Shown: one piece after another, positions 26,737 through 35,538 of the stretch
Position numbering within the stretch: the first letter of the stretch is position 1
How the letters are laid out: each line of letters begins with the position of its first letter
NCBI GenBank assembly: GCA_938046585.1
Contig: CALIWR010000009.1
Location: 60,837-124,836, forward strand
Origin: an uncultured Propionibacteriaceae bacterium
GTDB lineage: Bacteria > Actinomycetota > Actinomycetes > Propionibacteriales > Propionibacteriaceae
Direction: 5' to 3'
DNA length: 64,000 nt
Program-made: the position numbers and the translations under genes
The notes under the pieces: generated by a model
Databases searched by the model: none
What the model saw: the letters and a program-made list of their open reading frames with translations, nothing else
What the model was told of the DNA's origin: nothing

Positions 26737-27222
26737 TTAGGCGGGTATGGTGGTGGCGTCGGCTGAGAAGTCGCCGGTTGCGCGGGCGTTCTCGAGCCAT
26801 TTCTCGAAGATCGGGACTGGGTCCAGTCTCTTTTCGTCGAGTTTGTTGTAGGAGAAGGAGGCGTCCATGGCGGATTTTCGTACGTCGTAGTGCACGACGA
26901 TCCGCGACGGGTGTTCCTCACCTGCCTCCCGATAGGCATAGAACAGATCATCGCCAGTCGCCGCAAGGCCTCTTCCCAGAGTTAGCTGCCATTCTTCGGT
27001 GGTGCTGCCTACGGGTTCTTTCAGGATGGAGTCGAGGTAGTATTCTCGGACCGCTGGGTGTCCTTCAGTCTGGTAGATGACGAGGGTCGTGAGGAATCCT
27101 CCTACATAGGAGGTGTAGATCCAGATATCGGTGACTTCGGGTCGTCCGTCCATGGCGTCAACCGCGAACTGCAGCTGCGCGGTCGAGGTCTTCTCGAACT
27201 GCTCTTGGATGGCGGGGTTCAT
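26737..27222 (-). CDS. Immunity protein, YezG/DUF600-like, array copy 5
   Basis: 161 residues. Segments A and a2, as in copy 8, but segment 3 is RLDPVP, as in copy 7; Glu10 and Phe19. It shows that segment 3 moves independently of segments 1 and 2. Ribosome site CCCAGGACACC with a 12-base gap from copy 4. Confidence 0.75.
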   Translation of the reverse strand: MNPAIQEQFEKTSTAQLQFAVDAMDGRPEVTDIWIYTSYVGGFLTTLVIYQTEGHPAVREYYLDSILKEPVGSTTEEWQLTLGRGLAATGDDLFYAYREAGEEHPSRIVVHYDVRKSAMDASFSYNKLDEKRLDPVPIFEKWLENARATGDFSADATTIPA

Positions 27223-27234
27223 GGTGTCCTGGGT

Positions 27235-27720
27235 TTAGGCGGGTATGGTGGTGGCGTCGGCCGAGAAGTCGCCGGTTGCGCGGGCGTTCTCGAGCCATTT
27301 CTCGAAGATCGGGACCGGGTCCATCGTCTTTTCGTCGAGTTTGTTGTAGGAGAAGGAGGCGTCCATGGCGGATTTTCTTACGTCGTAGTGTACGACGATC
27401 CGCGACGGGTGTTCCTCGCCTGTCTCCCGATAGGCTTCCCGAAGTTCGACGGCGGCGTCTGCGACTCCTTCAGCGAGGATCATCTGCCATTCGCGGGTGG
27501 TGCTGCCTACCGGTTCTTTCAGGACCGTGTCGAGGTAGTAGTCCTCGACCGGCAGATGACCTTCCACACCGTAGACGACGGAACCGGTGAGGAAGCCATC
27601 GATGAAAGTGGTGTGAATCCAGATGTCGGTGACTTCGGGTCGTCCGTCCATGGCATCGACTGCGAGCTGTAGTTGCGCGGTCGAGGTCTTCTCGAACTGT
27701 TCTTGGATGGCGGGGTTCAT
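27235..27720 (-). CDS. Immunity protein, YezG/DUF600-like, array copy 4
   Basis: 161 residues. Segment 1 is type B (HTTFIDGFLTGSVVYGVEG, PVEDYYLDTVL), segment 2 type b (MILAEGVADAAVELREAYRET), segment 3 TMDPVP. Identical to copy 2 through segments 1 and 2; differs at residues 10 and 19 and in segment 3. Type B is the most divergent surface in the array. Confidence 0.75.
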   Translation of the reverse strand: MNPAIQEQFEKTSTAQLQLAVDAMDGRPEVTDIWIHTTFIDGFLTGSVVYGVEGHLPVEDYYLDTVLKEPVGSTTREWQMILAEGVADAAVELREAYRETGEEHPSRIVVHYDVRKSAMDASFSYNKLDEKTMDPVPIFEKWLENARATGDFSADATTIPA

Positions 27721-27732
27721 GGTGTCCTGGGT

Positions 27733-28218
27733 TTAGGCGGGTATGGTGGTAGCGTCGGCTGAGAAATCGCCGGTTGCGCGGGCATTCTCGAACCATTTCT
27801 CAAAGATCGAGACCGGGGCCATCGTCTTCTCGTCGAGTTTGTTGTAGGAGAAAGAGGCATCCATGGCGGATTTTCTTACGTCGTAGTGTACGACGATCCG
27901 CGACGGGTGCTCTTCGCCTGCTTCCCGATAGGCATAGAAGAGCTTCATGGCTTCAGCTGAGATTCCGTCGCCCAGGGTCGCCTGCCATTCCTCTGTGGTG
28001 CTTCCGACGGGCTCCTTCAGCGCCGTGTCGAGGTAAAACTCCTGCACTGGTTCATGTCCTTCCACGCCGTAGGACACGAAAGCTGTCACGAATCCGCCTA
28101 CGTAGGAGGTGTAGATCCAGATATCGGTGACTTCGGGTCGTCCATCCATGGCATCGACCGCCAGTTGTAGTTGTGCGGTTGAGGTCTTCTGGAATTGTTC
28201 TTGGATGGCGGGGTTCAT
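27733..28218 (-). CDS. Immunity protein, YezG/DUF600-like, array copy 3
   Basis: 161 residues from ATG 28218. Segments C and c as in copy 7, segment 3 TMAPVS, and Leu143 changed to Phe (EKWFENAR). Its ribosome site is the weakened CCCAGAAACACC, lacking AGGA, as in copy 2, so translation may be lower or rely on coupling. Confidence 0.75.
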   Translation of the reverse strand: MNPAIQEQFQKTSTAQLQLAVDAMDGRPEVTDIWIYTSYVGGFVTAFVSYGVEGHEPVQEFYLDTALKEPVGSTTEEWQATLGDGISAEAMKLFYAYREAGEEHPSRIVVHYDVRKSAMDASFSYNKLDEKTMAPVSIFEKWFENARATGDFSADATTIPA

Positions 28219-28231
28219 GGTGTTTCTGGGT

Positions 28232-28717
28232 TTAGGCGGGTATGGTGGTGGCGTCGGCTGAGAAGTCGCCGGTGGTGCGGGCGTTCTCGAGCCATTTCTC
28301 AAAGATCGGGGTTGGGGCCATCGTCTTTTCGTCGAGTGTGTTGTAGGAGAAGGAGGCGTCCATGGCGGATTTTCGTATGTCGTAGTGTACGACGATCCGC
28401 GACGGGTGCTCTTCGCCTGTCTCCCGATAGGCTTCCCGAAGTTCGACGGCGGCGTCTGCGACTCCTTCAGCGAGGATCATCTGCCATTCGCGGGTGGTGC
28501 TGCCTACCGGTTCTTTCAGGACCGTGTCGAGGTAGTAGTCCTCGACCGGCAGATGACCTTCTACACCGTAGACGACGGAACCGGTGAGGAAGCCATCGAT
28601 GAAGGTGGTGTGAATCCAGATGTCGGTGACTTCGGGTCGTCCGTCCATGGCGTCAACCGCGAACTGCAATTGTGCGGTCGAGGTCTTTTGGAATTGTTCT
28701 TGGATGGCGGGGTTCAT
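28232..28717 (-). CDS. Immunity protein, YezG/DUF600-like, array copy 2
   Basis: 161 residues from ATG 28717. Segments B and b as in copy 4, segment 3 TMAPTP as in copy 8. Private changes: Val114 to Ile (YDIRKS), Lys127 to Thr (SYNTLDE) and Ala148 to Thr. Weak ribosome site CCCAGAAAC. Follows copy 1 after 13 bases. Confidence 0.75.
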   Translation of the reverse strand: MNPAIQEQFQKTSTAQLQFAVDAMDGRPEVTDIWIHTTFIDGFLTGSVVYGVEGHLPVEDYYLDTVLKEPVGSTTREWQMILAEGVADAAVELREAYRETGEEHPSRIVVHYDIRKSAMDASFSYNTLDEKTMAPTPIFEKWLENARTTGDFSADATTIPA

Positions 28718-28730
28718 GGTGTTTCTGGGT

Positions 28731-29216
28731 TTAGGCGGGTATGGTGGTGGCGTCGGCTGAGAAGTCGCCGGTTGCGCGGGCGTTTTCGAGCCATTTCTCG
28801 AAGATCGGGATTGGGTCCATCGTCTTCTCATCGAGTTTGTTATAGGAGAAGGAGGCATCCATGGCGGATTTTCGTACGTCGTAGTGCACGACGATCCGCG
28901 ACGGGTGTTCCTCGCCTGCCTCCCGATAGGCATGGAACAGGTCATCGCCAGCTTCTGCGACGCCGTCTCCCAGGATTTCCTGCCATTCTTCGGTGGTGCT
29001 GCCTACGGGTTCTTTGAGTATGGAGTCGAGGTAGTATTCTCGGACCGCTGGGTGTCCTTCAGTCTGGTAGATGACGAGGGTCGTGAGGAATCCTCCTACG
29101 TAGGAGGTGTAGATCCAGATGTCGGTGACTTCGGGTCGTCCGTCCATGGCATCGACCGCCAGCTGTAGTTGCTCGATCGAGGTCTTCTCGAACTGCTCTT
29201 GGATGGCAGGATTCAT
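28731..29216 (-). CDS. Immunity protein, YezG/DUF600-like, array copy 1, next to the toxin
   Basis: 161 residues. The C-terminal half (HPSRIVVHYDVRKSAMDASF, then SYNKLDEK, then IFEKWLENAR) has the strand-helix pattern of YezG/DUF600 proteins, which include EsaG, the inhibitor of the S. aureus nuclease EsaD; family call is moderate. Segments A and a1, segment 3 TMDPIP. It alone has Ile14-Glu15 (KTSIEQ) and His95. It lies 12 bases after the toxin with the best ribosome site of the array, AAGGAG, so it is the likely cognate antitoxin; cytoplasmic, binding the nuclease before export. Confidence 0.78.
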   Translation of the reverse strand: MNPAIQEQFEKTSIEQLQLAVDAMDGRPEVTDIWIYTSYVGGFLTTLVIYQTEGHPAVREYYLDSILKEPVGSTTEEWQEILGDGVAEAGDDLFHAYREAGEEHPSRIVVHYDVRKSAMDASFSYNKLDEKTMDPIPIFEKWLENARATGDFSADATTIPA

Positions 29217-29228
29217 GATTTCTCCTTA

Positions 29229-29768
29229 TCAATTAGGGAACCTATGCTTCGAGCGGGTTCCATCGATCCATTCTGTCACGAGGAATCCCGTTGGTCTTCC
29301 TCCCGTGCCGTACTGGATTTCTATGTTGACTTTGACGGATTTGGGCGGCGTGGCATTGAGGGCATCGGCCCAACGCTGCTCCATGTTTTTCCAGGCGCCC
29401 TGGTTAGTGGAGGAGAGCTGGGAGACGATGTTCTCCCGGGACCCTGCGCCGTCGAAGCGGTCGGCGATCAGATGGCCCGAGTCATCGGCGGCGGTTTTTC
29501 CAGTGGGATTTTGGTAGGTGTACGAACTGCGGGCGCGGCCGCTCTTCTTGAGGATCAGCGGGTCGGCGATCACGGTCTTGATCCGGCCCTGAGAATCAGT
29601 CGTGTACAGGTAGCGGGCCCGCGAACGGCCTCGGCTTGAAACGTAGGCGATGTCGGCCTTGAACTTGCCGAGCGTGTTCTTGTCGAAAGGCTTCCGGTCG
29701 AATTTAAGCTTTGGGTTGATGTGCTTGAGTACACCGCGTAGCTTCTTCGTGGGGGCTTTGACGGCCAT
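29229..29768 (-). CDS. Secreted nuclease toxin, Endonuclease_NS_2-like, encoded apart from its carrier
   Basis: 179 residues. DDSGHLIADRF (His99) and the following GAGSRENIVSQ (Asn113) match the active site of DNA/RNA non-specific endonucleases (DRGH-like His and the metal-binding Asn), as in EsaD and YeeF toxins. The first 60 residues are basic, with no WXG or LXG domain and no signal peptide. ATG 29768 overlaps the carrier stop as TGATG, so carrier and toxin are translated together as two chains. Eight immunity genes follow. Nucleic acid cleavage is strongly suggested, export by T7SS inferred. Confidence 0.82.
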   Translation of the reverse strand: MAVKAPTKKLRGVLKHINPKLKFDRKPFDKNTLGKFKADIAYVSSRGRSRARYLYTTDSQGRIKTVIADPLILKKSGRARSSYTYQNPTGKTAADDSGHLIADRFDGAGSRENIVSQLSSTNQGAWKNMEQRWADALNATPPKSVKVNIEIQYGTGGRPTGFLVTEWIDGTRSKHRFPN

Positions 29769-30229
29769 CACTCGCCTCCCAGGAAATAGCCGACGGCGGC
29801 GTCTATGCCCTTGTCGATCGCGAGCTCGACTGCTTTCTTCACCAGAAAACCGCCCGGGCCTGCTGCGATCGCCGGCACCACCAGGATCAGCTGGGCGATC
29901 ACGACACCCTTCAGGACGACCACAGCGTCGGCGCATAGGTCTACCCCGGTGGCGGCCAGGTCGGCGCCCTGCCCGAACTGTTCCAGGAAGTGGAGATTCG
30001 AATCCGAACTGCGCAGCTGGGCGATGACCTCGCTCAGCGCCGGCCCCTCGTTGTTCTTCGACAGATGGGCCACCGCGTCCGTCATGTCGGAATGCGACGA
30101 GTCGATGGTAGTCGACAGCTGCCGCAGCGAGTCACCCCACTGCCGCAACACGTCTTCATTGGTCTGCGGGAATTCATACCCCAGATAGTGGATGGCCTCG
30201 ACCAGCCAGCCGGGCAGAGTGATCGCCAC
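29768..30229 (-). CDS. WXG100-like carrier domain protein, cassette C
   Basis: 153 residues. ITLPGWLVEAIHYLGYEFPQTNED matches the WXG100-like N-terminal domain of actinobacterial secreted toxins. The C-terminus has a hydrophobic helical stretch (VVVLKGVVIAQLILVVPAIA) and ends KGIDAAVGYFLGGE, comparable in position to the end of the cassette B protein. The toxin that would normally be fused at this end is a separate gene. Probable role: presents the nuclease to the secretion system. Confidence 0.7.
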   Translation of the reverse strand: MAITLPGWLVEAIHYLGYEFPQTNEDVLRQWGDSLRQLSTTIDSSHSDMTDAVAHLSKNNEGPALSEVIAQLRSSDSNLHFLEQFGQGADLAATGVDLCADAVVVLKGVVIAQLILVVPAIAAGPGGFLVKKAVELAIDKGIDAAVGYFLGGE

Positions 30230-30238
30230 GACTCCTCC

Positions 30239-30562
30239 TCACAGGTTCGCGATGGCGTTGGCCGCCTCGGCATTGGCCTCTTCGGCGTTCGCGTACTCGG
30301 TGCCGGTCGCGGTCAGCATCTCGCCGACGGCCCCGAAACCCTCGGCTATGCCGTTGATCGTCTCGGTGAATACCTCCAGCAACGGGGGCACCACCAGGCT
30401 GAGGGCGACATCGGCCGGGTGTTCGCCCCGGCCGCAACCGAGCGCGTCCACGCTCATCGCACCTAGGGTGGCGGCCACCTTACTGGAAATGTCAGCGCCT
30501 TCCTGGGTGAAGACGGCGCCGCTTCTCGACCAGGATTCGGGACGGAACACGACCTCACTCAT
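30239..30562 (-). CDS. EspC-like small helical T7SS protein, cassette C
   Basis: 107 residues, helical. MSEVVFRPESW opens it, and the tail GTEYANAEEANAEAANAIANL is Ala/Glu-rich. It is homologous to 13722-14057 along the full length. Its start overlaps the YbaB-like stop (ATGA). Likely co-exported helper. Confidence 0.66.
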   Translation of the reverse strand: MSEVVFRPESWSRSGAVFTQEGADISSKVAATLGAMSVDALGCGRGEHPADVALSLVVPPLLEVFTETINGIAEGFGAVGEMLTATGTEYANAEEANAEAANAIANL

Positions 30563-30981
30563 CGCGGGGTCCTCGCGTCAATCGTCCCCATCGCCCGCTG
30601 GTAGGCAGCGGCGAAGTCAGCCGAAAACTCACGCAGCTTCTCGTGCAGGTCCCGCATCGGCATCGAAACCTGAGATGCCGCCTGGAACTCCTCCACCAGG
30701 TATCGGTGCAGAACGGTATTGACCGCCTCGACGATACGTTCTTCGATCTGGTCGATGGTGCGCTCGGGCTGCGAAGCCCACATGTGGTCGACGCGGATGC
30801 TGGCGATCTTGAAGTCATTCATCACCACGGTGACCCGGTCCTGACTGTCCGTGCCTGACAGCCTGCGAGAGCTGCTCAGCTCGTAAGCCTCATAGTCGAA
30901 GGGGGCGACCCCTTCTTCAGCCCACTGTTTCGTCTGGTCCGTCAGCTGGGCGAACAGCTCCGGCATGGTCGGTTGGTTCAT
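30559..30981 (-). CDS. YbaB/EbfC-like protein of T7SS cassette C
   Basis: 140 residues with the YbaB pattern: RVTVVMNDFKIASIRVDHMW as the strand pair, helices on both sides. First gene of the toxin operon, with GGAGG six bases before the ATG and a promoter upstream. It is divergent in sequence from the A and B copies, so these are old paralogs rather than recent duplicates. Confidence 0.62.
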   Translation of the reverse strand: MNQPTMPELFAQLTDQTKQWAEEGVAPFDYEAYELSSSRRLSGTDSQDRVTVVMNDFKIASIRVDHMWASQPERTIDQIEERIVEAVNTVLHRYLVEEFQAASQVSMPMRDLHEKLREFSADFAAAYQRAMGTIDARTPR

Positions 30982-31012
30982 GTCGTCCTCCAGATGGGGG
31001 AGCAGTCACCTC

Positions 31013-31041
31013 ATCTAAACACATCCTGAACCCCGGCACAA
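31013..31041 (-). promoter_or_regulatory. Candidate promoter of the cassette C operon
   Basis: On the minus strand TTGTGC (31041-31036) and TTAGAT (31018-31013) are separated by 17 bases, about 32 bases before the YbaB-like ATG. No further gene separates it from the toxin and immunity genes, so a single transcript could run from here to 25241. Confidence 0.45.
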
Positions 31042-31156
31042 ACGCGCCCGGTGGCCGTCGCCTGAACCGTCAGCCGCTCACCGCTGGCGCCGCATGTCGT
31101 GCCGAATCTTCGCGCTGAGCCGTCGGCATGACTACCGCGGCCGCTGGCCGCAGCGG

Positions 31157-32686
31157 CTACCGGGCTAGCGGGGTCACCGCGCCTGAGATCACCCGCGCGG
31201 TACCGTGAGCTCCAAGAGCCAAGCCCTGGGCCTGCGGGTCAGCGAAGGCCAGCAGCGTCCCAGTCGGGGCGCCGTCATCGACAAACACCTCCACGCTGGA
31301 GCGGTCGATGTAGACGTGCAGGCGTACCTTGCCGCCGACCGGGTGATAGGGCACCTCTCGGCGCAGAGCGAACGGTACCTGCCCGCCTTCGCGTCCCGGC
31401 ACGTTCTGCAGCCCGCCGGACGTACGGTCCAGGTAGAACACTCCCGAACCGGGAATAACTCCTATCCGTACCTCTTGCAGCGCGCCCTTCACATTCCCTC
31501 GGCACAGGCTGAGCCAGGCGTCGCTGGCGCCTGTGACATCCAGCTCGAGGTCGATCTCGACGCTACGGCCGGCCCCCAGCGGCACCGTCCCATGAGTCAC
31601 AGTACGGCCGGTGATGTCTGCGGCTCGGCCGCGTAGCGCCGCAAGCTCCGTAACCGGCTGTTGCAGCAGTGTCCGTACGCCGTTGCGCGTGGTGAGCGTC
31701 AGCTCGCGGGGCACGCTCATCTGGCCGTGCCAGCCGACGGTGGGTAGCGAGTACGGGTAGCGCCAGTTACCCATCCATCCCAGCCAGAGACGCCGGCCCG
31801 GGACTTTCTCGAACGTCTGGGCCGCGTAGAAATCCTGACCGGCGTCAGTGAAGCGGATGCGGTCATCCTCGGGGGTAAAGGTGAAACCGTCGAAGTCGCC
31901 GACGAAATACTGAGCCGTCGATCCGGCCGTCTCCTCGTTATCGCCGACGGACAGGGTCAGCACCCAACGGGTCTCACCCGTGGAGACATCATTGATCGGG
32001 AACAGGTCGGGGCATTCCCAGACGGCGGCGTGTGAACCCCGGCCCTGCCCGAAATCGCTGGCGTGGCGCCAATTCGTGAGGTTGGCGGAGCGGAACACGG
32101 CGATCCGGTCGCCTGTGGAGACCACCATCACCCAGGACTTTGTGGGCTCGTGCCAGAACACCTTAGGGTCGCGGAAGTCCTTACGGCTGTCGTTGGGGAT
32201 GACCGGGTTGCCGCGGTGGCGACGCCAGGAACGTCCCCGGTCCGTGCTGAACGCGATCGACTGGGCCTCCCCGCCCCGGGTGGAGGTGTAGACAGCGACG
32301 AGGCCACCGCCGGGCACCAGCCCAGAAGTGTTGGCGCCGTCGTGGACACAGCTACCGGACATTGCCAGCCCTAAAGAGTCATGCCCGAGCGCCGTCCCCA
32401 GCGGGCGCCAGTGCACCAAGTCCGTGGCTACGGCGTGCGCCCACGTCCCATCCTGCTGGTGGAAGAGGTGGTACTCGCCGTCGTGGAAGATCAAACCGTT
32501 GGGGTCGGCCAGGTTCCCCTGGGCGGGGCTGTAATGGTAGGCGGGGCGGAAAGGATCCGCGGGGTCGTACGCCCGGGGGGAAGGACTTTGCGCCGCAGCC
32601 GGGAGGTACCGGCTGAGGGCAAGGCCTCCGGCCGCCGCTCCAGCGCCGAGCAGGAGAGCACGACGACCGAGATATCCGCTGATCAT
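31157..32686 (-). CDS. Glycoside hydrolase family 32 (levanase/fructan hydrolase), exported
   Basis: 509 residues. Catalytic residues of GH32 are present: nucleophile Asp61 in ADPNG, Asp173 in FRDPK and acid/base Glu224 in WECPDLF. A C-terminal beta-sandwich follows. The start GRRALLLGAGAAAGGLALS looks like a twin-arginine signal peptide. It should release fructose from levan, inulin or sucrose outside the cell; exact substrate not determinable. It sits inside the accessory island, transcribed in the same direction as cassette C and upstream of it. Confidence 0.9.
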   Translation of the reverse strand: MISGYLGRRALLLGAGAAAGGLALSRYLPAAAQSPSPRAYDPADPFRPAYHYSPAQGNLADPNGLIFHDGEYHLFHQQDGTWAHAVATDLVHWRPLGTALGHDSLGLAMSGSCVHDGANTSGLVPGGGLVAVYTSTRGGEAQSIAFSTDRGRSWRRHRGNPVIPNDSRKDFRDPKVFWHEPTKSWVMVVSTGDRIAVFRSANLTNWRHASDFGQGRGSHAAVWECPDLFPINDVSTGETRWVLTLSVGDNEETAGSTAQYFVGDFDGFTFTPEDDRIRFTDAGQDFYAAQTFEKVPGRRLWLGWMGNWRYPYSLPTVGWHGQMSVPRELTLTTRNGVRTLLQQPVTELAALRGRAADITGRTVTHGTVPLGAGRSVEIDLELDVTGASDAWLSLCRGNVKGALQEVRIGVIPGSGVFYLDRTSGGLQNVPGREGGQVPFALRREVPYHPVGGKVRLHVYIDRSSVEVFVDDGAPTGTLLAFADPQAQGLALGAHGTARVISGAVTPLAR

Positions 32687-32814
32687 GGCCCTTATCCAAC
32701 CTCACCTGCGGTTCATGACCGGCAGGGCTAAGGGCTACAGAATCAGCGCTTCCGGCTGAGACAGCCCAGGTACGGGTGGGTTTTCTGCTCACCGGGCGGA
32801 CCGGGAGCAGGGGC

Positions 32815-33087
32815 GGCAGGTCGACCGTGGGTAGGGTCGTGCTCCGGCTGCTGGACCAGATCTGGCCCGGCCACCCCGACACCTGCACAAGGGGTCCGGG
32901 AGCGGCTGACCCCGGTGATCGGGATCGGGGTAGCGCTGCCGGTTCCGGTACCCTCGGCCGCCGCCGTACGACGGGTGGCGCAGCCGGCAGGCTGACCGGC
33001 CACTGCCCTCCCGGATAACCGCCAGTGAGCTGCCGGTGATGTACGACTGGACCTGGCTGCTGGCGATCCGCTGCGCCAGCCACCGCG
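32815..33087 (+). pseudogene. Deletion-riddled copy of the FUSC-family gene
   Basis: Three blocks match the gene at 11232-12521: the 5' end (about 32815-32925, GGCAGGTCGACCGTGGG onward), a middle piece (about 32935-32985, GTACCCTCGGCCGCCGCC) and the 3' end (about 32988-33087, CTGCCGGTGATGTACGAC). Two large internal parts are missing and the frame is broken. Orientation is opposite to the intact gene. It marks the right side of the island. Confidence 0.8.
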
Positions 33088-33167
33088 CCGTGGCCAGCAC
33101 AAGAATTCGCAAAACTGGGCCCTCGGAACCCGCCACGCCTCGCTGAAGACCAACCGAAAGCATGGAA

Positions 33168-33189
33168 ACCCCTCATCCTGCTAGGGGTT
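33168..33189 (+). terminator. Hairpin before the GH13 gene, part of the right direct repeat
   Basis: Arms AACCCCT and AGGGGTT form a 7-bp stem with about 8 loop bases. With the GCTACCGTG that follows it resembles 25077-25126. It may insulate the GH13 promoter from transcription of the island. Confidence 0.45.
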
Positions 33190-33205
33190 ACGGCAATAAC
33201 GCCGC

Positions 33206-33211
33206 TACCGT
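33206..33211 (+). promoter_or_regulatory. Candidate -10 box TACCGT, leaderless GH13 gene
   Basis: TACCGT ends six bases before the ATG at 33218 and there is no ribosome site between them, so the transcript probably starts at or near the start codon. Confidence 0.4.
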
Positions 33212-33217
33212 GAGCCC

Positions 33218-35518
<2,301 letters not shown>

Positions 35519-35538
35519 CGCAAGGCCGCGGACACCTA

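Larger units (their letters stand above)
25241..29216 (-). repeat. Tandem array of eight immunity genes, period about 498 bp
   Basis: Eight units of 486 coding bases plus 12-13 bases of spacer repeat head to tail. Gene starts lie at 29216, 28717, 28218, 27720, 27222, 26723, 26225 and 25726. From the toxin outwards the central types run A-a1, B, C, B, A-a2, A-a1, C, A-a2. Gene ends and spacers are nearly identical while three inner segments vary. Confidence 0.9.

Noticed and set aside
25241..29216. CRISPR or short tandem repeat array
   Set aside because: The period is 498 bp, each unit is an intact gene and there are no short repeats with unique spacers or cas genes.
29768..29936. Toxin frame extended upstream to make a carrier-toxin fusion
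   Set aside because: The upstream part is an Arg-rich shadow of the carrier gene; the carrier ends at a position equivalent to that in cassette B.
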